A stretch of DNA of 64,000 nucleotides from the NCBI GenBank assembly GCA_002413045.1, contig DHWF01000051.1, positions 9,677-73,676 on the forward strand. Direction: 5' to 3'. The notes under the pieces are model-generated. The model was not told the origin of the DNA and did no database searches. It was given only the letters and a program-made list of their open reading frames with translations. The position numbers and the translations under genes were made by a program. This document shows, in pieces, positions 1-8,524 of this stretch. The first letter of the stretch is position 1. Each line of letters begins with the position of its first letter. Origin of the DNA: Chloroflexi bacterium UBA5189. GTDB taxonomy: Bacteria; Chloroflexota; Limnocylindria; Limnocylindrales; CSP1-4.

Positions 1-1
1 C

Positions 2-1003
2 GCCGGCTCGGTCGTCCGGGTGCATTGGACGGAGGGCGATTCGTCCTTCGGGCAGAAGCTGCTCGACGTCGGCGAGCAGGCGGTCAAGAACGCGACCGAC
101 CTGCTCGGCGTCCAGGAGACCACCCCGATCGACTTCTACGTCTATGCCGATCGGACCGCGTTCTACGACGTGATCGGGACTGGCCTCCAGGAGAATATCG
201 GCGGCCTCGCGCTCCCGGACATCCGAACGCTGTTCGCGAACATCGGCATCGGGGACGAGAACTCGTCCTGGGTGAGCACCGTCGTGCCCCACGAGCTCAC
301 CCACATCGTGTTCGGCACCGCGACCCAGAACCCGTATCACCAGCCGCTCCACTGGCTGAACGAGGGCCTGGCCGTATACCTGTCCGCGGGGTACGACAGC
401 GGCGCGCGCTCGAACGTGGAGGGCTCCGCGCAGTCCGGCGACCTGATGCCCCTCAGCGCGCTGGTCCAGCAGTTCCCGGCCTCGGCGGATCGATTCAGCC
501 TCGCCTACGACGAGGCCGTCTCGGCGATCGACTTCATGGTCCGCACCTACGGGCGAGACGCCCTGGTCAAGCTGATCCGGAGCTATGCGGACGGCGTCAG
601 CGACGACGCGGCGTTTACCGCAGCCCTGGGCGTCGACACAAAGGGCTTCGAGACAGCCTGGCTGAAGGATCTCGGGATCGAGGAGCCGGTGCCATTCGGA
701 CCCGTCGCGGCACCGGCCGGGCCGCTGCCGCCCGGCTGGGTCGGGTCGCCCGGGCAGTCCGGCCAGCCGGGGCAGCCGGGACCCATTGCCACGGTACGAC
801 CAGTGCGACCACCGCGATCGCCGGGCGCCGACGACGGCTCAACGATCGTATGGATCGCGGTCGGCGTGTTTGCCATCGTCCTCGTTGCGGGGCTCCTGTT
901 CGTCGCGCGCGGGCTGAGTCGCGGCAATCCGCTGATGCCCGCCGGCGCGAACATCGATCCCGATCCCGATCCCGATCACGACCCGCCGGAGCCTGCCGGG
1001 TAA
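2..1003 (+). CDS. Membrane-anchored peptidase MA-like metalloprotease, 5' end missing
   Basis: The reading frame is open to the left edge, so the N-terminus lies outside the window; the GTG at 20 is only an internal possibility. The protein carries a gluzincin-type zinc site: HELTH encoded at 290-304, followed about 20 residues later by NEGLA, whose Glu (codon 362-364) is the likely third ligand. This matches the peptidase MA-like family. After the catalytic part come a Pro/Gly-rich linker, a single hydrophobic helix (about 838-908) and a short acidic DP-repeat tail, suggesting a protease facing outward with a C-terminal membrane anchor. The stop overlaps the next start (TAATG), so it is probably co-transcribed with the DUF881 genes. 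The substrate is unknown. Confidence 0.8.
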   Translation, partial: AGSVVRVHWTEGDSSFGQKLLDVGEQAVKNATDLLGVQETTPIDFYVYADRTAFYDVIGTGLQENIGGLALPDIRTLFANIGIGDENSSWVSTVVPHELTHIVFGTATQNPYHQPLHWLNEGLAVYLSAGYDSGARSNVEGSAQSGDLMPLSALVQQFPASADRFSLAYDEAVSAIDFMVRTYGRDALVKLIRSYADGVSDDAAFTAALGVDTKGFETAWLKDLGIEEPVPFGPVAAPAGPLPPGWVGSPGQSGQPGQPGPIATVRPVRPPRSPGADDGSTIVWIAVGVFAIVLVAGLLFVARGLSRGNPLMPAGANIDPDPDPDHDPPEPAG

Positions 1004-1746
1004 TGAGCGCGCTCGTCGGGCGGGTCCGCGCCCTGCCCAGCGTGCAGGTGACGCTGTCGATCGCGCTGCTCGTGCTCGGCTTCCTGGTCGCGGCCCAGAT
1101 CGCCGCCGAGGGTCCGCGCGTGTCGTACTCGACCCAGGAGCGGTCGCCGCTCATCGAGACGGCCCTCGGGCTCCAGACCCAGCAGGAGGCGCTGAAGGCC
1201 AGCATCCTCGACCTGCGCAAGCAGATCGGCGACCTGGAGGCCCAGGACCCGGGCGCGGCGGAATCACTGAAGAAGCTCTACTCGCAGCTGGAGGACGCGC
1301 GGCTCGCGGCCGGCCTGGTCGCGGTGAGCGGCAAGGGCATCGCGTTCAAGCTGGAGGACGCCACGCAGGCGAGTGGCCCGGACGCGCTCGTGTCCGCTCA
1401 GGACGTGCGGACGCTCGTCGAGCAGCTCTGGCTCGCCGGGGCGGAGGGCATCTCAGTCAACGGCGAACGGATCGTCGGGTCGACCGCGGTCATCGACATC
1501 GGCGGCTCGATCCTCGTCAACTCGGCGTACCTCGCGCCGCCGTACACGATCTCTGCCATCGGGCCGCCCGATCTGTACGACCGCCTCCAGCAATCCGTGG
1601 CGTTCATCCAGTTCGTCCAGGGCCGGGTCGAGCCGTCGGGGCTGAAGCTGTCCGTCGCGCAGCTGGACAAGGTCGAGCTGCCCGCGTTCGCCGGGACCGT
1701 GGCGCTGCGGTACGCGCAGCCCGCGCCGTCCGGAGCGACCCCGTGA
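1003..1746 (+). CDS. DUF881 family membrane protein (first of two)
   Basis: A 247-residue protein: one N-terminal transmembrane helix (about residues 14-32), a Gln/Glu/Leu-rich coiled-coil stretch (about 45-90), then the DUF881 core with GLVAVSGKGIAFKLEDA-like and LWLAGAEGISVNGERI segments. The DUF881 family occurs in Gram-positive and related bacteria, often near cell-envelope or division genes; its biochemical role is unknown. The start is the ATG overlapping the protease stop, which is the last start that keeps the membrane helix intact. Its stop overlaps the GTG of a second DUF881 gene, so the two form a tightly coupled tandem pair. Confidence 0.85.
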   Translation: MSALVGRVRALPSVQVTLSIALLVLGFLVAAQIAAEGPRVSYSTQERSPLIETALGLQTQQEALKASILDLRKQIGDLEAQDPGAAESLKKLYSQLEDARLAAGLVAVSGKGIAFKLEDATQASGPDALVSAQDVRTLVEQLWLAGAEGISVNGERIVGSTAVIDIGGSILVNSAYLAPPYTISAIGPPDLYDRLQQSVAFIQFVQGRVEPSGLKLSVAQLDKVELPAFAGTVALRYAQPAPSGATP

Positions 1747-2435
1747 CCGCGCCCCGTCGGCCACTGACGACCGGCAATCGGATCTCGGTCGGGCTCGTGG
1801 CGGCGCTCCTCGGCTTCCTCGTCGTCGGGCAGCTCAATGCGCAGCAGGCCGTGCCGGGGCTGTCCAACCTGTCCGCGACCGACCTGACCCAGCTCATCGC
1901 GAACCTCACGACCGGCAACGATCAGCTGCGTAACGAGATCGCCGACCTGACCAGCCAGGAAGCGAGCCTGTCCGACACCCACAACCGCGGCGATACGACG
2001 GTCGGCGACCTCAACAGCGACCTCGCCCGTATCCGCGCCTGGGCCGGGCTCACCGCCGTCACCGGGCCCGGCATCGCGATCACCGTCCAGGGCCAGATCG
2101 GCGGCGACGGGATCGAGGAGCTGCTCAACGAGCTCCGCAACGCGGGCGCCGAGGCCATCGCGATCGATGGCATCCGGGTCGTCACGGGCTCGGTCGTGGC
2201 GGGGCCGCCGGGCGGCCTCTCGATCGAGAACGACGCCCTCGGCGACGGGTTCGAGATCCGCGCGATCGGCAGCCCGCAGATCCTGACCGGCACGTTGACC
2301 AGGACCGGAGGCGTCATCGCCCAGATCGGCGCAACGTATCCCGGGGCGCGACTAACGGTGACGCCGCTGGAGTCCATGACCCTCGCCGCGACCGAGCGCA
2401 ACCTCGACCTCACGGATGCGCAACCCAGCCTCTGA
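1743..2435 (+). CDS. DUF881 family membrane protein (second of two)
   Basis: A 230-residue paralogue of the preceding gene, starting at a GTG in a 4-bp GTGA overlap. It has the same plan: a membrane helix near residues 15-33, a polar helical linker, then a DUF881 core with TAVTGPGIAITVQGQ and NAGAEAIAIDGIRVV-type motifs and a hydrophobic beta-rich end. The DxxG-type turn and the AGAEAI/AGAEGI segment shared by both proteins show that they arose by duplication. The function is unknown; a pair of such proteins could form a heteromer at the membrane (inference). Confidence 0.85.
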   Translation: MTAPRRPLTTGNRISVGLVAALLGFLVVGQLNAQQAVPGLSNLSATDLTQLIANLTTGNDQLRNEIADLTSQEASLSDTHNRGDTTVGDLNSDLARIRAWAGLTAVTGPGIAITVQGQIGGDGIEELLNELRNAGAEAIAIDGIRVVTGSVVAGPPGGLSIENDALGDGFEIRAIGSPQILTGTLTRTGGVIAQIGATYPGARLTVTPLESMTLAATERNLDLTDAQPSL

Positions 2436-2441
2436 TACAGT
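2436..2441 (+). promoter_or_regulatory. -10-like box just upstream of the DUF951 gene
   Basis: TACAGT lies 7 nt before the ATG at 2449, overlapping the stop region of the previous gene. A -10 element this close would place transcription start at or next to the start codon, giving a leaderless mRNA. The same arrangement and an almost identical string recur before the cvpA-like gene. No convincing -35 is visible. Confidence 0.4.
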
Positions 2442-2448
2442 CCCGCCG

Positions 2449-2697
2449 ATGCCAGCCCGGCCCGCGATCGAGCTGTTCCTGGGCGATGTCGTCCGGCTCC
2501 GGCGCGTCCATCCGTGCGGCTCGGTGGAATGGCTCGTCGATCGGCTCGGCGCCGACATCGGGCTCCGCTGCCAGGGCTGCGGGCGCCACGTCCTGCTCGA
2601 TCGGCGCCAGCTCGAGCACCGCCTCGACGCCTTCGTGACCCGCGGCGACCCGGCGCTGAGCGCCGCCGTCACGCCTCGCTCGGCCCCGGAGGGATGA
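2449..2697 (+). CDS. DUF951 family small cysteine-containing protein
   Basis: An 82-residue protein beginning MPARPAIELFLGDVVRLRRV, the typical DUF951 N-terminus, with Cys23, Cys41 and Cys44 (HPCGS and CQGCGR) probably binding a metal ion. DUF951 proteins are small, widespread in Firmicutes and Chloroflexota and have no established function; a nucleic-acid role has been suggested only by their beta-barrel-like sequence. The ATG at 2449 is preferred over the ATG at 2416 because the family begins there and a -10-like box sits between them. Its stop overlaps the ATG of the following transporter (ATGA). Confidence 0.8.
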   Translation: MPARPAIELFLGDVVRLRRVHPCGSVEWLVDRLGADIGLRCQGCGRHVLLDRRQLEHRLDAFVTRGDPALSAAVTPRSAPEG

Positions 2698-4247
2698 CGA
2701 CCGCTCCCAACGGCAGCGCCACGCCCGAGACGGGCAGCTCGGCGGCCGCGGTCCTCCGCAACAGGCCGTTCCTGCTCCTTTGGCTGTCCCAGGTGTCGAC
2801 CCAGCTCGGGGTCAACATGGTCTTGTACGCCCTGACCGTCATCGTGCTGTCCGCGAGCAACCTGACCTCGGCGGTCAGCGCCCTGTTCCTGACCTTCCTC
2901 GTGCCGTCCGTGCTCCTGTCGGCGCTTGCCGGGGTCTACGTCGACCGGATCGACCGGCGGACCGTCCTCGTCGTGTCGAACGCGCTCCGCGCGGCAATCC
3001 TCGTGGGGGTCTTCGCGGCCGGCAACGACGTCGGGCTCCTGCTGCTCCTCAACACGGTGTTCTCGATCGTGACCGTGTTCTTCGCGCCCGCGGAGGCGGC
3101 GATGATCCCGGTCCTCGTCCCGCGGGAGCAGCTGCTCGCCGCGAACGGCATCTTCACGCTGACGCTCAACGGCGCCTTCGCGCTGGGCTACGCGCTCCTC
3201 GCGCCGCTCGTCGTGACCATCAGCGGCGGGCCGCAGCCGCTGATCATCATCGTCGCCGGGTTGTTCGCGCTGGCCGCGGTGTTCTGCCTCACGCTGCCAT
3301 CGGACCCGCCGATCAAGAAGCCTCGACCTGGCTCGATCAGCGCCGTCACCGGCGCGGTGACCGGTGCCGTGACGGAGGCCGGGCAGGCCGTCGGGAGCGT
3401 GTTCGGCCAGCTCCGCGAGGGTATCGAGATCATCCGCGACAACCGCACGATCGCCTGGTCGCTGGCGTACCTCGGGATCTCCGCGTCGCTCATCGGGGTG
3501 GTCGCGGTGCTCGGGCCGTCGTTCGCGCGGGACACGCTCGGGCTCAGCCCGAAGGACCTGATCGTCGTGGTCCTGCCGCTCGGGATCGGCATCGTGATGG
3601 GCGTGCTGCTGCTCAACAACTATGGCAAGTACATCGCCCGGCGCCGGGCGATCGAGATCGGGCTCGTGGCGCTGGGCTTCCTGCTGCTGGTCCTGACCGT
3701 CGCGGGGCCGGTGAGCCGGCTCCTGACGGGCGTCGGGTCGCACGTGCCCGTGGTCGATCTCTCGGCGCTGACCTCGCTGGTCTCGGTCGTCGTCGCGATC
3801 GCGTTCCTCGCCGGCGTGTGTTACGGCATCGTCGCGATCTCGGCGCAGGTCCAGCTCCAGGAGGACATCCCGCCGGACGGCCGCGGCCGCGTCTTCGGGG
3901 TGCTGAACATGCTGATCTCGGTCGCAAGCATCCTGCCGATCATCGTCGTCGGGCAGATCGCGGACTGGGTCGGCACCACCGCGGTGATCCTGGGGGTCGC
4001 GGCGTTCGTGCTGATCTCCGGCGTGGTTTCGATCGTGGCGCGCGGGCCGATCCGCCCGACCGAGGGCCGCGACCTCGTCTCCGAGATCGTGCCGGGTGCG
4101 CAGCTCGACCCGACAGGCGCCAACCGGCCGATGCAGCCGCGCGAGCCGCACGGCCACTCCCACCGCGAGGCACATCGCCATGGCGAGGCGCACGGGGGCC
4201 GGGCCGGCGAGCTCGATGACCACCGCGACGGCGACGTGGGGCTGTGA
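2694..4247 (+). CDS. MFS transporter with histidine-rich tail
   Basis: A 517-residue major facilitator superfamily permease. It has a hydrophilic N-terminus, a run of hydrophobic helices from about residue 30, the MFS loop 2-3 signature (YVDRIDRRTVLVVSN) near residue 85, a long central cytoplasmic loop with repeated TGAVTGAVTEAG, and a second half of six helices. The fold resembles the MFS_3 group that includes macrolide and enterobactin exporters, but the substrate cannot be read from sequence. The last 40 residues are soluble and rich in His (HGHSHREAHRHGEAHGG), which could bind Zn, Ni or Co. It is translationally coupled to the DUF951 gene. Confidence 0.85.
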   Translation: MTTAPNGSATPETGSSAAAVLRNRPFLLLWLSQVSTQLGVNMVLYALTVIVLSASNLTSAVSALFLTFLVPSVLLSALAGVYVDRIDRRTVLVVSNALRAAILVGVFAAGNDVGLLLLLNTVFSIVTVFFAPAEAAMIPVLVPREQLLAANGIFTLTLNGAFALGYALLAPLVVTISGGPQPLIIIVAGLFALAAVFCLTLPSDPPIKKPRPGSISAVTGAVTGAVTEAGQAVGSVFGQLREGIEIIRDNRTIAWSLAYLGISASLIGVVAVLGPSFARDTLGLSPKDLIVVVLPLGIGIVMGVLLLNNYGKYIARRRAIEIGLVALGFLLLVLTVAGPVSRLLTGVGSHVPVVDLSALTSLVSVVVAIAFLAGVCYGIVAISAQVQLQEDIPPDGRGRVFGVLNMLISVASILPIIVVGQIADWVGTTAVILGVAAFVLISGVVSIVARGPIRPTEGRDLVSEIVPGAQLDPTGANRPMQPREPHGHSHREAHRHGEAHGGRAGELDDHRDGDVGL

Positions 4248-4263
4248 GTCGGGTGGCCCTCCC

Positions 4264-5307
4264 ATGAGTCGCGTGGCAATGTTGTTCACGGGCGGGACGA
4301 TCAGCATGGTCGTCGACGCCGCCGCGGGCGGGAAGGTCCCCACCCTCGATGGAGCGGCGATTCTCGCTCGCGCGCCGGGGATTGAGTCGATCGCGGAGCT
4401 CGTGACCGTCGATCTCGGGCGCACGCCGGCGAGCCACTTCACGTTCCCGAAGCTGTTCGAGATCGCGGGCGAGATTCGCCGCTGGCAGGCGGACCCGACG
4501 ATCGATGGGGTCGTCGTCGTGCAGGGCACCGACGTCATCGAGGAGGCCGCGTTCCTGTGGGACCTCGTGCTCGATGGCGGGGCGCCCGTCATCGTCACCG
4601 GCGCGATGCGCGCCGCCTCCGATCCGAACGACGACGGGCCCGAGAACCTCCGGAATGCGGTTCGCTGCGCCGCGGCGCCGGAGTTGCGCGGGGCGGGCGT
4701 GCTCGTTGTCCTGGACGGCACGATCAACCCAGCGGATGCCGTCACGAAGACGCACTCCGCCGCGCTCGACACGTTCCAGTGCCTGGACACGGGGCCGCTC
4801 GGGTTCGTGCGGAACGGGCGAGTCACGGTCGAGCGGGCGCGAGGCCCGCGCCGGCACGTCATCACGGACCGGGCCGCGGATGGCGTCGCGCTGCTGATCG
4901 CCCATGTGGCGATGGACGGCTCGCTGGTGGACGCCGCCGCCGCGCTCCGGCCGCCGGCGATCGTCGTCGAGGCGACGGGCGCCGGGAATACGGCCGCGTC
5001 GGTGGTCGAGGCGGCCGCGCGCGCGATGGGGCAGGGGATCGTGGTCGCGCTGGCGACCCGCTGCCCCGCGGGCGCCGCGTCGGATGCCTATGCATTCCCG
5101 GGTGGCGGCGCGACCTGGGTTCGTGCCGGCGCGCTGCTCACCGGCCACCTGTCCGGGCCAAAGGCACGTATTGCGCTGGCGGCTGGCCTGGGCGGCGGAA
5201 TGGATCGCGCCGCGCTCGCCGCCCTGCTCGCCGACCCACCGGGCTGGGGCCCCGCCGTCGAGCGGGCGCCGCTGCCGCCACTCGCGATCGCCGCGGGAGC
5301 CGCCTGA
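4264..5307 (+). CDS. L-asparaginase/glutaminase family amidohydrolase
   Basis: A 347-residue cytosolic protein without a signal peptide. It keeps the catalytic residues of the bacterial asparaginase fold: Thr12 in TGGTIS, Thr89-Asp90 in VVVQGTDVIEE (the usual HGTD is QGTD here) and Lys162 in TKTHSAALDTF. These enzymes hydrolyse asparagine, and often glutamine, to the acid and ammonia. The ATG at 4264 places TGGTI at the usual distance from the N-terminus. The next gene starts after 1 bp and encodes an amidohydrolase, so the two are probably a small nitrogen-scavenging operon. Because distant homologues act on other amides, the exact substrate is uncertain. Confidence 0.85.
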   Translation: MSRVAMLFTGGTISMVVDAAAGGKVPTLDGAAILARAPGIESIAELVTVDLGRTPASHFTFPKLFEIAGEIRRWQADPTIDGVVVVQGTDVIEEAAFLWDLVLDGGAPVIVTGAMRAASDPNDDGPENLRNAVRCAAAPELRGAGVLVVLDGTINPADAVTKTHSAALDTFQCLDTGPLGFVRNGRVTVERARGPRRHVITDRAADGVALLIAHVAMDGSLVDAAAALRPPAIVVEATGAGNTAASVVEAAARAMGQGIVVALATRCPAGAASDAYAFPGGGATWVRAGALLTGHLSGPKARIALAAGLGGGMDRAALAALLADPPGWGPAVERAPLPPLAIAAGAA

Positions 5308-5308
5308 C

Positions 5309-6934
5309 ATGCCGCTCGACATGCTCGTCACCGGGCGGATCGCCACCTTCGCCGGCGATTCCGGCTTCGGCTGGGTCGAAGCGATCGGGATTCGCGATCG
5401 GAAGGTCGCCTTCGCCGGCTCGGCCGTCGAGCTCGAGACGCGCGCCGATCCGCACACCCTCCGCGTGGAGCTGGAGCCCGGTGAGATCGCCATCCCCGGC
5501 CTGACCGACGCGCATCTCCACGTCATCGATGCCGCGCTGGCGATGACCCAGGTCGACCTCGCGACGGCGCCGACCCTCGACGAGGGGCTCGAGCGAATCG
5601 CCGCCGCCGCGCGCCGCGTCCCGGCGCCCGGCTGGATCTTCGGCGGCGGCTGGGACCAGCGACGGTGGGCCGGCTGGCCGACGGCCGAGGCCCTCGAGCG
5701 CGCGGCACCCGGACGGCTGGTGGCCCTGCATTCGTTCGATCATCACTGCCTGTGGGTCAGCCGTTCGGCGCTCGCCGCCGCCGGCATCGATGGCGCGACG
5801 CCGGACCCCGACGGCGGCGTCATCCGGCACGACGCCGAGGGCGAGCCGGAAGGCGTGCTCCTCGAGAACGCAACCGGCCTGTTGGAGCACCGCATCCCAG
5901 CGCCGGATTCCGCGGTGGTGGCCCGCGCGATTCAGGAGCTGGGGCGCGAGCTGCTCGCGCTCGGCGTGGTCGGCGCGCACGACCCGCGCTTCCTCGCGCC
6001 GGACCCCACCAACCAGGCATTCGATATGTACATGGCCCTCGCCGAGGACGGCGACCTGCCGATCCGGGTCCATGTCGGCGTGCGCGCCGAGGGCCTCGAC
6101 GATGCCATCGCTCGCGGCTTCAAGAGCGGCGACCTGCTCGGCGGCCGCGACGCCAGGCGCGACGGCAGGCTCACGATGGGCTGGCTGAAGCTGTTCGCCG
6201 ACGGCACGCTGGCATCGCGGACCGCCGCGCTGCTCGAGCCGGTCGAGGGCGGCACCGACCGCGGCATGTTCACGACGCCGCCGGAGCAGATGGCCGAGCT
6301 CGCGACGCGCGCCGCCGCTGCGGGCATCGCGACGAAGATCCACGCGATCGGCGACGCCGCGGTGCGCACTGCGCTCGATGTCCTCGGTCCGACGGCCGGG
6401 TCCGTCAAGCTCATGCCCCGCCTCGAGCACGTCCAACTCTGCTCCGCGGCGGATCGCGCCCGGTTCGCGGCCCTCGGTGTCGCCGCATCCGTCCAGCCGG
6501 TCCACCTGCGCGACGACGCTGCTACCGCGCGCGAGCTGTGGGGCGACCGGGCCGAGGCGAATGGCTACACGTGGCGCAGCCTGCTCGATGCCGGGGCCGT
6601 GGTCGCGTTCGGGACAGACGCGCCGGTCGAGCCGATCGACCCGTGGCCCGGGATCGCGATGGCGGTCCTGCGGCGGGATCCGTCGTGGGGCGCGGACGCG
6701 GCGCCCTTTGGTCCCGATGAGACGCTCACGCTGGAGCAGGCCCTTCGGGCCGCAACCGTTGGCCCCCACCTCACCGCGAAGGACAAGCTCGGTGGCCGGC
6801 TCGTGCCCGGCGCGCGAGCCGATCTCATCGTCCTCCCGGCGGCGCCACGCGACTCCGGTGAGCGCGGCGCGGCATTCGCGGAGGTCAGGCCACGACTCGT
6901 GATGCTCGACGGTGAGGTCGTCGTAGAGCGCTAG
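5309..6934 (+). CDS. YtcJ-type metal-dependent amidohydrolase (amidohydrolase_3)
   Basis: A 541-residue amidohydrolase-superfamily enzyme: N-terminal beta-sandwich, the metal motif GLTDAHLHV near residue 70, LKLFADGTLASRTA in the middle, KIHAIGDAA and EHVQL as later histidine motifs, and GTDAPVEPIDPW, whose Asp is the usual catalytic base. The ordering and the LFADG signature are typical of the YtcJ/N-substituted formamide deformylase-like subgroup. It has no signal peptide. The likely reaction is hydrolysis of an amide or formamide bond, but the substrate is not inferable. The start is the ATG 1 bp after the asparaginase stop. Confidence 0.85.
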   Translation: MPLDMLVTGRIATFAGDSGFGWVEAIGIRDRKVAFAGSAVELETRADPHTLRVELEPGEIAIPGLTDAHLHVIDAALAMTQVDLATAPTLDEGLERIAAAARRVPAPGWIFGGGWDQRRWAGWPTAEALERAAPGRLVALHSFDHHCLWVSRSALAAAGIDGATPDPDGGVIRHDAEGEPEGVLLENATGLLEHRIPAPDSAVVARAIQELGRELLALGVVGAHDPRFLAPDPTNQAFDMYMALAEDGDLPIRVHVGVRAEGLDDAIARGFKSGDLLGGRDARRDGRLTMGWLKLFADGTLASRTAALLEPVEGGTDRGMFTTPPEQMAELATRAAAAGIATKIHAIGDAAVRTALDVLGPTAGSVKLMPRLEHVQLCSAADRARFAALGVAASVQPVHLRDDAATARELWGDRAEANGYTWRSLLDAGAVVAFGTDAPVEPIDPWPGIAMAVLRRDPSWGADAAPFGPDETLTLEQALRAATVGPHLTAKDKLGGRLVPGARADLIVLPAAPRDSGERGAAFAEVRPRLVMLDGEVVVER

Positions 6935-6993
6935 GGCGCCATTCCGGGAAATCCCGCATTGCGCGGAGGTGCCCTGGAGACGAGGGTGGGGCC

Positions 6994-7188
6994 ATGGCGC
7001 TCCATCCAGCAACGCGCAGACACGTGCCACGCCATCGAGCGTCGCTGCTCGCGCTGCTCGCGGCGCTCGCAATCCTGCCGGCGGCATGCTCGCCGGAAAC
7101 GATCCTGAGCACGATCTCGTGCCCCGTCTACCAGCCTCCGCAGACGCCCATGCCGGAATGGCCGAAGCAGTGCGGCGGAACCCGCTGA
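6994..7188 (+). CDS. Small predicted lipoprotein
   Basis: A 64-residue frame with a basic N-terminus, a hydrophobic stretch of Leu/Ala and a lipobox LPAAC, leaving a mature peptide of about 30 residues with Pro and two further Cys. There is no recognisable domain. An upstream GGAG-type sequence at about 6976 is weakly placed. It lies alone between an amidohydrolase and a secreted protease. It may be a real exported peptide, but such short frames in GC-rich DNA can arise by chance. Confidence 0.5.
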   Translation: MALHPATRRHVPRHRASLLALLAALAILPAACSPETILSTISCPVYQPPQTPMPEWPKQCGGTR

Positions 7189-7243
7189 CGCAGGTCACGA
7201 CCGAATCTGGCTACCCTCAGTCTCCCCAAACCTGGAGAGACTG

Positions 7244-8008
7244 ATGCGTAGAGTCCTCGTTGCCGCGGTTGTGATCGTCGCGACGCTGCTCCTTCCCGCC
7301 GCTGCCTCGGCGATCACCTACGGCGTGCCCGACGGCACTGGTCACGCAGAGGTCGGCGCACTGCTGGCGCCGCATGCCTTCTCGGACGGGACCTGGGAGG
7401 AATGTTCCGGGACGCTGATCTCGCCCACGGTCTTCCTGACCGCTGAGCACTGCGATCTGGGCCTCGACCGCGTCGCGGTCACCTTCGACTCGTCCTACGA
7501 CTCGACCACCGGCACGACCTACTGGGGGACGTGGCACGGCGATCCGGACTACGGCAAGTCCCAGAGCGATCCGCACGACATCGCGGTGGTCGTCTTCGAC
7601 GAGCCGGTGATCGGGATCGACCCGGCACGGCTGCCCCAGGCCGGATCCCTGAGCGATCTGAAGGCCGGGACGGGCATCACGTCCGTTGGGTACGGCGCGC
7701 AATCGGTGACCATCGATCATGGCCCGACCTTCCACTACGCCGACATCCGCTACGTCGCAACGGGCTCGCTCTACGCGGTGAACAAGAGCTGGCTCCGGAG
7801 CTCGATGAACCCCGCGCTCGACGATGGTGGCACCTGCTACGGCGATTCGGGCGGCCCGAACTTCCTGGGCGCCGGCTCCACGGAGACGAACATCGTCGCC
7901 GCGACCACGATCACCGGCGATTCCATGTGCCGTGCGACGAATGTCGACTACCGGCTGGACACCGCCTCGGCGCGATCATTCCTCGGCGAATTCGTCGAGC
8001 TGCCGTAA
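7244..8008 (+). CDS. Secreted trypsin-like (S1 family) serine protease
   Basis: A 254-residue protein with an N-terminal signal peptide (cleavage after ASA, about residue 23) and no pro-region of note. The catalytic triad is visible: His69 in LTAEHC, Asp112 in HDIAVVV and Ser202 in GDSGGP. Cysteines near His69 and Ser202 would form the usual disulfides. It is therefore an exported endopeptidase of the chymotrypsin fold. The start ATG has a purine-rich GGAGAG sequence 6-10 nt upstream. The gene appears to be monocistronic, ending convergently with the minus-strand deoxyribosyltransferase gene. Confidence 0.88.
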   Translation: MRRVLVAAVVIVATLLLPAAASAITYGVPDGTGHAEVGALLAPHAFSDGTWEECSGTLISPTVFLTAEHCDLGLDRVAVTFDSSYDSTTGTTYWGTWHGDPDYGKSQSDPHDIAVVVFDEPVIGIDPARLPQAGSLSDLKAGTGITSVGYGAQSVTIDHGPTFHYADIRYVATGSLYAVNKSWLRSSMNPALDDGGTCYGDSGGPNFLGAGSTETNIVAATTITGDSMCRATNVDYRLDTASARSFLGEFVELP

Positions 8009-8027
8009 TCGCCTGCTGCGGTCTGGC

Positions 8028-8456
8028 TTACGACGCCGTCTCGAGCCTCGCGAGCGCGTCGAGCACCTCGCCGGCGACATGGTCGATCGGCGCCGCCACG
8101 GCGTCGACGCGGATCGTGGCCGATTGGGTGAGCATCGGGTTGTAGCCCGAGCCGCCGCTGCCCGCGTTGCGCCGCAGGTCGGTGCGGACGAGCACGATCG
8201 GCTTCTTCCCATACGCGTAGCCGACCTCCCAACACGTGCCGGAGTCGGGGTCCGCGCCGTCCATGATCGCGACGAGGCCGTCGGCCCAATCGATCCCGCC
8301 GACATCGGTCGCGAAGATGCCCGCAGCGTCCTTGCCTGGCTCCTGCTCCTGCGGCAGAAAGACCTCGTGCCCCGCTCCCCGCAGCTCGGCGGCAAGCGAG
8401 GCGTTCCAATCGCGCTCGGCGGCGCTGAAGAGTGGCCCGGCGAAGTAGATCCGCAT
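8028..8456 (-). CDS. Nucleoside 2-deoxyribosyltransferase family protein
   Basis: A 142-residue cytosolic protein with the family hallmarks: MRIYFAGPLF at the N-terminus, SAAERDW soon after, DGLVAIMDGADPDSGTCWEVGYAYG (Asp, then Glu of the W-E-x-G motif as likely nucleophile) and a hydrophobic KPIVLVRTDLR strand. The family moves the 2-deoxyribose between bases or hydrolyses deoxynucleotides, so a nucleotide salvage or clean-up role is expected. The ATG at 8456 is chosen; a TTG two codons upstream is possible. It lies 68 bp downstream of the DUF1214/DUF1254 operon on the same strand. Confidence 0.85.
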   Translation of the reverse strand: MRIYFAGPLFSAAERDWNASLAAELRGAGHEVFLPQEQEPGKDAAGIFATDVGGIDWADGLVAIMDGADPDSGTCWEVGYAYGKKPIVLVRTDLRRNAGSGGSGYNPMLTQSATIRVDAVAAPIDHVAGEVLDALARLETAS

Positions 8457-8524
8457 CGCCAAAGTATCGCCGCCGGGCGGGCGGCGGGCTCAATCGCAGT
8501 GAGCCTGCTCAGCGTCGCGGCTGG

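Noticed and set aside
2352..4865. An 837-residue open frame on the minus strand across the DUF951, MFS and asparaginase genes
   Set aside because: It is antisense to three well-supported genes, has an Arg/Asp/Pro-biased composition typical of GC-rich shadow frames and shows no domain.
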